Shown here in pieces: positions 27,708 to 32,929 of a DNA stretch of 32,929 nt. A program made the position numbers and the translations under genes. This DNA is from Candidatus Magasanikiibacteriota bacterium. GTDB taxonomy: Bacteria; Patescibacteriota; Patescibacteriia; Magasanikbacterales; 2-02-FULL-50-9b. Every line of letters starts with the position of its first letter. Position 1 is the first letter of the stretch. The DNA is taken from contig JAHFHU010000009.1 in the NCBI GenBank assembly GCA_023246755.1, positions 1 through 32,929 on the forward strand. Direction: 5' to 3'. The notes beneath the pieces were generated by a model. That model was not told the origin of the DNA. It saw nothing but the letters and a program-made list of their open reading frames with translations, and did not search any database.

Positions 27708-28109
27708 ATGTTTGAAGTTTTGGAACAATTTAGAATTTGGTGCGGACAGAAAATGCGGTTGCATACGGAAACGCGTTCGTCGCCGCTGTTTAAACAGGGC
27801 GAGGTGTGGTGGTGTGCAATCGGCATGAATGTTGGGCACGAAATGTATGGCAAGGGCGCGTATTTTACGCGGCCGGTTTTGGTGCTTAAAAAAATTAATA
27901 CGGAAATGTTTCTTGGACTACCGGTTACGTCAAAAATAAAAACAGGGGTGTGGTATGCACCTGTTTCGTTTCATGAGCGTGCACGCACCGCTGTTTTATC
28001 GCAGGCTCGCGTGTTTGATGCACGGCGGCTTTCTAAACGCATATGTGCGCTTCCGGAAAATGAGTTGTTGGATGTGCAGAAACGTTTTGTTCAGTTTTAT
28101 GGCTCCTAA
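27708..28109 (+). CDS. MazF/PemK-like toxin family protein (paralog 2)
   Basis: QGEVWWCAIGMNVGHEMYGKGAYFTRPVLVLKKINTEMFLGLPVT...AVLSQARVFDARRL; clear paralog of 26589..26990. Confidence 0.8.
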   Translation: MFEVLEQFRIWCGQKMRLHTETRSSPLFKQGEVWWCAIGMNVGHEMYGKGAYFTRPVLVLKKINTEMFLGLPVTSKIKTGVWYAPVSFHERARTAVLSQARVFDARRLSKRICALPENELLDVQKRFVQFYGS

Positions 28110-28110
28110 A

Positions 28111-28158
28111 AATATTCATCCCACGTCTTGCGACGTGGGAATCGGTGGGTAACCCCAA
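28111..28158. repeat. 3' hairpin element, copy 2
   Basis: TTCAT-CCCACGTC-ttgc-GACGTGGG-AATCGGTGGGTAACCCCAA. Confidence 0.65.
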
Positions 28159-28190
28159 TAATGAACAAACTATACCGCACTAGATTTCAG

Positions 28191-28219
28191 TTGTCAAACG
28201 CCGGGTTTTCCGTTAAGAT
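28191..28219 (+). promoter_or_regulatory. promoter for tyrS
   Basis: TTGTCA, 17-nt spacer, TAAGAT. Confidence 0.6.
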
Positions 28220-28241
28220 GTCTGTAATTGAGCAGAATTTT

Positions 28242-29450
28242 ATGGCAAAAATTTCAACAGACAAGAAAAAAATTGCGGAATTATTGGACCGCGGCGTGGC
28301 CGAGGTGATTGTGCGCGAGGATTTGGAGAAAAAATTGGCGAGCGGGGAGCCGCTGCGCGTGAAGTTGGGCATTGACCCGACGTCGCCGAATTTGCATCTC
28401 GGGCGATCCATTCCGCTTTTGAAATTGCGCGATTTTCAGGAGCTCGGCCACAAAATTGTTTTTATCGTGGGCGATTTCACGGGCATTATCGGCGACACGT
28501 CGGACAAAGATGCAGAGCGGCCGATGCTGACCGAGGCGGCGATTGCGGCGAATTTGGAAACCTACGTGGCGCAGGCCGGAAAAATTATTGACCTGGACGC
28601 GGCCGAGATTCATTTTAATTCCACGTGGCTCGGGAAGCTCGGCTTCAAGGAAATTGGCGAGCTCGCGAACGTGTTTAGCGTCGCGGAATTTATCGCGCGC
28701 GAAAATATTGCCAAGCGGCTGGACGGCGGCCGGCGCGTGTCGCTGCGCGAGGTGCTGTACCCCTTGATGCAGGGCTACGATTCGGTGGCGATCAAGGCCG
28801 ACGTTGAGCTCGGCGGCACGGACCAGCGTTTTAATGTGCTCGCCGGCCGCACGATTTTGCCGCACTACGGTTTGGCCGCGCAGAATATCGTGCTGAATCC
28901 GCTGATTGCGGGTTTGGACGGGCGCAAAATGTCGTCGTCGTGGGGCAACACGATTAATTTGCTCGACGAGCCGGCGGATATGTACGGCAAGGTGATGTCG
29001 CTCATGGACGAGCTGGTTTTGGAATATTTTATGTGCGCAACGCGCGCGGGCGTGGGCGAAATTTTGGAAATGCGCGAATCATTGGCCGCCGGCGCAAACC
29101 CACGCGACGTCAAAATGCGTTTGGGCCGCGAGTTGGTTGCGATGTATTGGGGCGTGGACGCGGCTGCAGCTGCCGAGGAACATTTTCGCACCGTGCATCA
29201 GCAAGGCGGCGTGCCGGAGGATATGCCGGAGGTGAAAGTGTCGTGGATGCAGGCGCCGCTGGTGGATGTTTTGGTTGAGGTTGGTTTTTGTGCGAGTAAG
29301 GGCGACGCGCGCCGGCAGATTACGGAGGGTGGTGTCAAGGTTGATGGGGTTGTGGTGGAGGATGTTGGGGCGATGGTTGAAATGGATGGACGAGGCGACG
29401 GGGTTGTGGTGCAGAAGGGGAAGAGGTGGTGGGTGAGGATAACTTTATGA
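28242..29450 (+). CDS. tyrS: tyrosyl-tRNA synthetase
   Basis: RVKLGIDPTSPNLHLGRSIPLLKLRDFQELGH, GDFTGIIGDTSDKD, GRKMSSSWGN, C-terminal S4 domain. Confidence 0.95.
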   Translation: MAKISTDKKKIAELLDRGVAEVIVREDLEKKLASGEPLRVKLGIDPTSPNLHLGRSIPLLKLRDFQELGHKIVFIVGDFTGIIGDTSDKDAERPMLTEAAIAANLETYVAQAGKIIDLDAAEIHFNSTWLGKLGFKEIGELANVFSVAEFIARENIAKRLDGGRRVSLREVLYPLMQGYDSVAIKADVELGGTDQRFNVLAGRTILPHYGLAAQNIVLNPLIAGLDGRKMSSSWGNTINLLDEPADMYGKVMSLMDELVLEYFMCATRAGVGEILEMRESLAAGANPRDVKMRLGRELVAMYWGVDAAAAAEEHFRTVHQQGGVPEDMPEVKVSWMQAPLVDVLVEVGFCASKGDARRQITEGGVKVDGVVVEDVGAMVEMDGRGDGVVVQKGKRWWVRITL

Positions 29451-30037
29451 AAGACACACGACTTTTTGACAAACTAAAAGATATGTATTTTTTATTTATG
29501 GCATTTGTCAAAAATCCAGTTTCTATTTCTCTTATTATATTTATCGCTCTTGAATGGACGACATATTATGTGTTTCACACAAAGTTGAATGTTGATAAAG
29601 AGATAGTCGTAGGCAGCATGAGTGTGCTTTGTATTGTTTCTGGCTATTTTATAACGCACTATTTAGAATTAGATCGAAAATCGAAAGAGAAAAGATTTGA
29701 TCAGCATTATGAATTATTAAAAGCTTTGAGAGTATTTCTGTGCGAAACTGATTTAGAAGAAGCGGATAGAAAGGCTTTGGCTGAAAAGTTTCAACATGAA
29801 TATTATGGTTCAGCACTATTTATTTCTCAGAAAGCATTTAAAAAACTCAAAATTACTGCAGATTCGTATAATGAGTTTCAAAATACTAAGGGCAAATTAG
29901 CCGCAGACATACAGAAAGCGCAACTAAATTTTCAAAATGCGCAATCCAATTTTATTAATTCTTTGCGAACAGAATTCTTTCATGATCGTAATCTTGATTT
30001 TAGCGCTTATGATTTTCAATGGAAATTAAAAAAATGA
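29447..30037 (+). CDS. hypothetical membrane protein with C-terminal helices (AT-rich)
   Basis: Two TM segments; ATGA overlap with the tyrS stop. Confidence 0.75.
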   Translation: MKDTRLFDKLKDMYFLFMAFVKNPVSISLIIFIALEWTTYYVFHTKLNVDKEIVVGSMSVLCIVSGYFITHYLELDRKSKEKRFDQHYELLKALRVFLCETDLEEADRKALAEKFQHEYYGSALFISQKAFKKLKITADSYNEFQNTKGKLAADIQKAQLNFQNAQSNFINSLRTEFFHDRNLDFSAYDFQWKLKK

Positions 30038-30675
30038 TTTTTTATATGAAAACTAGAAAAATATTTCTTCCTTTTAGTGGAGATGAAAAATTTCTTAAAG
30101 AAAAATGGTGGCATCGTTTTTTCACTGTGTTATTTGTTATTAGTTTACTCGTGGTGTTCTTGATTGGATCTATCATCTCTGTTGAGAGCGTTAAAGACAG
30201 TATTTCTAATACGACAATCAAAAATAATCTACGGAGCTTCACTCAGAATAGTAGTCCGTCAGTAACAAATACCGTCCCAGATTTTTTAGCTCAAGGCACA
30301 AAGTTTACTTGTTTAAAAAGTGGAATTTTTGATCAAATTTCTGTTTATGATCTTTCGAGTAAAGCTTTTTGCAATTTAAATATCTCAAATTTCGTAGATG
30401 AACTTGCTGAACAGTTTACTGGGGATGGTCGTCTCACACTAGAAGAAAGAAAAGTGGCGATTAAAGATGCTTTAAGCCGCGATAGAGAAAAACGTTATTG
30501 TGTTATACATAAAGATATAGATTGTGCTTCAGAGAATATTGTCGTGTATACACATAACATTTTGTTTTATGCGCAAGTTTTGAGTCGTACATTGGTCACG
30601 GTTTACGTTTTTTCTTTAATAGTGCAACTAATCTACTTTAAGGGGTTGATTTACATATTATATGGTAAAAAATAA
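30034..30675 (+). CDS. hypothetical membrane protein (AT-rich)
   Basis: N- and C-terminal TM segments; ATGA overlap with the upstream gene. Confidence 0.75.
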   Translation: MIFYMKTRKIFLPFSGDEKFLKEKWWHRFFTVLFVISLLVVFLIGSIISVESVKDSISNTTIKNNLRSFTQNSSPSVTNTVPDFLAQGTKFTCLKSGIFDQISVYDLSSKAFCNLNISNFVDELAEQFTGDGRLTLEERKVAIKDALSRDREKRYCVIHKDIDCASENIVVYTHNILFYAQVLSRTLVTVYVFSLIVQLIYFKGLIYILYGKK

Positions 30676-30883
30676 CTATGAAATCGTTTTCATTCTCCCA
30701 TGATGTGAGTATGTTTAATTTCAAGGCTGATTCGAATTAATTTCAAAAATACTTCGTGGCCCAGTTTGTAATTCTTGCGGCTGCAAATTTTTCGGATGTT
30801 GTCGGATTACTCCAGTAGTCCTCCTCCATCCTCATAATTTTCGCGCGCAACAATGAGAAAACTGACTCAAAATTATTTTTGAA

Positions 30884-31069
30884 ATGAGTTCAGCTAAACG
30901 TCCCATCGCGGCAACGCGCCGATGCGCCTGCGGGCACCGTGTTCGCGCGCAGTTCATAGGCGGGTGCATGCACCACGGCGCCGCTCGAGTGCGCCACAGC
31001 ATCGCACCCCGCGCCCGTGAGCATCAGCGCGAGCCCGATGATCGCACACTGTGGACCAACTGTGCATAA
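30884..31069 (+). CDS. possible small Cys/His-rich protein
   Basis: 61-aa ORF CACGHRV..CMHHGAA in a GC-rich patch; no clear SD. Confidence 0.3.
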   Translation: MSSAKRPIAATRRCACGHRVRAQFIGGCMHHGAARVRHSIAPRAREHQREPDDRTLWTNCA

Positions 31070-31075
31070 CCCCTC

Positions 31076-31104
31076 TTGACATTCGGTTTTCGTTCGGGTA
31101 GAGT
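31076..31104 (+). promoter_or_regulatory. promoter for the zeta-toxin-like gene
   Basis: TTGACA, 17-nt spacer, TAGAGT. Confidence 0.65.
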
Positions 31105-31124
31105 ATATGCAAGCGACGTGAACT

Positions 31125-31841
31125 ATGAATCAACTAACCCCCGAAGAGCAAAAACTTTCTGATGAAGCAGTGCTGTTTATAAAACAGCACGTTCATGAAA
31201 TTATTGAGAAATTTGCCGGGCATATTTTGGTAGAGGAAAATTTTCCAACAACAATTTTTACCGCTGGTTCTCCGGGCGCTGGCAAAACTGAATTTGCGCA
31301 TCGTATGATTGAGGCATTTCAAAAAAATCGTGCCCATGTTTTGGCGCACATCGATGCAGATGCGATCAGAAGCATGTTGCCCAACTATACGGGTAGCAAC
31401 TCATACATTTTTCAAAAAGCCGTATCTGATGGGGTGAGTAAAATTTTTGATCATGTCATACGTGCAAGAAAAAGTTGTGTTTTGGATGGAACTTTTTCAC
31501 ACTACTCAATCGCGCGAACAAATATCGTTAGGTGTATTGCACACGATCGGATCGTTGCGATCGCATATTTATGTGAAGACCCAATTCGTGCATGGCAATT
31601 CACACAGGCACGTGAAAAAACAGAAGGCCGCCGAATTTTAAAAGACAAATTCATAGAGCAATTTTTTGCCGCACCCAATGTTGTAATGAAAATTAAAGAA
31701 GAATTTGGCGACAGGGTTAATCTTTGGAACGTAAAGAAGAACTACGAAACAAACGCGTATATTATTGATGCAGGTGTTGCCAAGATTGACGACTCTCTCA
31801 ATTTGCAATATAGTAAAGAACAATTAGAAGCCCTACTATGA
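31125..31841 (+). CDS. zeta-toxin family P-loop kinase
   Basis: IFTAGSPGAGKTEFAHRMIEAF Walker A, HIDADAIRSMLPNYTG, CVLDGTFSHYS. Confidence 0.85.
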   Translation: MNQLTPEEQKLSDEAVLFIKQHVHEIIEKFAGHILVEENFPTTIFTAGSPGAGKTEFAHRMIEAFQKNRAHVLAHIDADAIRSMLPNYTGSNSYIFQKAVSDGVSKIFDHVIRARKSCVLDGTFSHYSIARTNIVRCIAHDRIVAIAYLCEDPIRAWQFTQAREKTEGRRILKDKFIEQFFAAPNVVMKIKEEFGDRVNLWNVKKNYETNAYIIDAGVAKIDDSLNLQYSKEQLEALL

Positions 31842-32011
31842 TTCAAAAAATTCTCGCCTTTTTTGGCTTTAAACAAAAAAAGCAGCCGAGCAGCATATAC
31901 GAATTCATGACCAACACCTCTAAAAAAGAAAAAGAGGAATTTTTAGGGCGTATCATTGAACAAGTCAACGAAGACCAGCGCAAAGTGATTGAAAAAGCAA
32001 AATTGTTATAA
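31838..32011 (+). CDS. 57-aa small protein translationally coupled to the zeta-like kinase; candidate antitoxin
   Basis: ATGA overlap; MIQKILAFFGFKQKKQPSSIYEFMTNTSKKEKEEFLGRIIEQVNEDQRKVIEKAKLL*, not in the supplied ORF list. Confidence 0.7.
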   Translation: MIQKILAFFGFKQKKQPSSIYEFMTNTSKKEKEEFLGRIIEQVNEDQRKVIEKAKLL

Positions 32012-32093
32012 AAAACAACCCGCAGAGTATTACTCACGCGGGTCGGTGAACGGTTGTGGTTGGTTGTTGCCGCCATTGCCATTGCAGAGGCTA

Positions 32094-32699
32094 TTATTCC
32101 TCGGTTGGCTCGGGCAACAGCGGTTGCTCCGCGATCATTGTGATCGCCCGAGCAAGGTCAAACCCGTAGTCATGAAGAAACGCAGAGTAGCGTGGTTGCA
32201 TGCGGGACAAACCCTTGAGCACCCTTTTTTGACCATCCGCTGTGTGGTTGCTCTCCACTAAAACCAGAATCAGAATGTTCGCCCGCGTCACATGCTGAAT
32301 AACCATGCGCTTCTGAACGACCAGCTCATCGTTATAAATCAGCTCTTGAATCGATGCGAAAGCTTTATTGAGCTTACCGAGGATCACGTTGGTCATGATC
32401 GTATGTCCAAGACTTGTACGCGTCCTTTCTTCGATTTTTTTGATCGCATTCGCAAGTGCGGCTTCGCACGAAGACGCTACGAGGTAAAAGCGCCCATCAT
32501 TCATGCCGTACAAAGCTTTGAGCACGCCTTTTTCTACCGCACATTGCTCCAAAACCCTAAGCAGCTGGTTCGCGCGCTCTGTGTGCTCAAGGAGTTCCTG
32601 CTGGTTGATTGCGGGAACCACCCGCGTGAACTTCTCGTGGAGTACTTGTAGGGAAGTTCTAAGAAGCTCGAGAACTTTTTCTTTAACGCTGTAAAACAT
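32094..32699 (-). CDS. hypothetical alpha-helical protein
   Basis: 201-aa ORF with SD GGAGG and upstream minus-strand promoter TTGACA-17-TACGAT (about 32741-32770). Confidence 0.7.
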   Translation of the reverse strand: MFYSVKEKVLELLRTSLQVLHEKFTRVVPAINQQELLEHTERANQLLRVLEQCAVEKGVLKALYGMNDGRFYLVASSCEAALANAIKKIEERTRTSLGHTIMTNVILGKLNKAFASIQELIYNDELVVQKRMVIQHVTRANILILVLVESNHTADGQKRVLKGLSRMQPRYSAFLHDYGFDLARAITMIAEQPLLPEPTEE

Positions 32700-32870
32700 T
32701 CGTTCCTCCGTCGTTGTTTGTTGGTTGTAGGGAAACTCGCCTAATCGTAGGGCACAGCGACTTTTTTGTCAACACGAGTTGGTGTCGCTCAAACTCCCCA
32801 GCATTGACATCTGCCGGCATACATGGTTATCTATAGTCAGAGGATTCCACCTCTCTCAAGGAGAATTATC

Positions 32871-32929
32871 ATGCGGCTACCATATGTGGTGAATGGCGTG
32901 GGCGTTGTTTTGCGTTCCATCGAACTCGC
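32871..32929 (+). CDS. truncated CDS running off the right edge
   Basis: SD AAGGAG before ATG 32871; open to the window end (MRLPYVVNGVGVVLRSIEL..); promoter-like TTGACA..TATCTA upstream. Confidence 0.55.
   Translation, partial: MRLPYVVNGVGVVLRSIEL

Noticed and set aside
26994-28158. 3' hairpins as IS200/IS605 transposon ends
   Set aside because: TCATCCC-hairpin resembles such ends, but no TnpA/TnpB-like ORF is present between or beside them; kept only as a hypothesis to test.

Overview
Read from sequence only, this is a gene-dense chromosomal window with standard-code stops. It probably comes from a Patescibacteria/CPR-type bacterium (inference: compact informational genes, TrbC/VirB2-like membrane-pair protein, many short orphan genes). 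Recognisable core genes are trpS, RNase J, tRNA-Leu(CAG), a peptide-type ABC substrate-binding protein, secG, a DsbA-like protein, uvrA-rluA-gmk, rplS, a CCA-adding-type nucleotidyltransferase, a NUDIX hydrolase, tRNA-Ile(UAU), a DHH-like protein, valS and tyrS. Accessory content includes two MazF/PemK-like paralogs flanking a small BECR/RelE-like candidate, a zeta-toxin-like kinase coupled to an unlisted 57-aa ORF, AT-rich membrane genes and several orphans. The most interesting observations are: (1) a complete histidine-phosphatase domain inserted in frame in the ValRS catalytic core; (2) a dispersed three-copy structured element with compensatory changes in three helices and an invariant GCTG tetraloop, two copies of it nested inside A/T-rich terminator-like arms; (3) the toxin-like cluster with duplicated leaders and duplicated 3' hairpin elements; (4) a near-leaderless lipoprotein gene whose promoter carries two dyads; (5) several degenerate enzyme-like proteins. 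Family calls come from motif recognition, not database searches.
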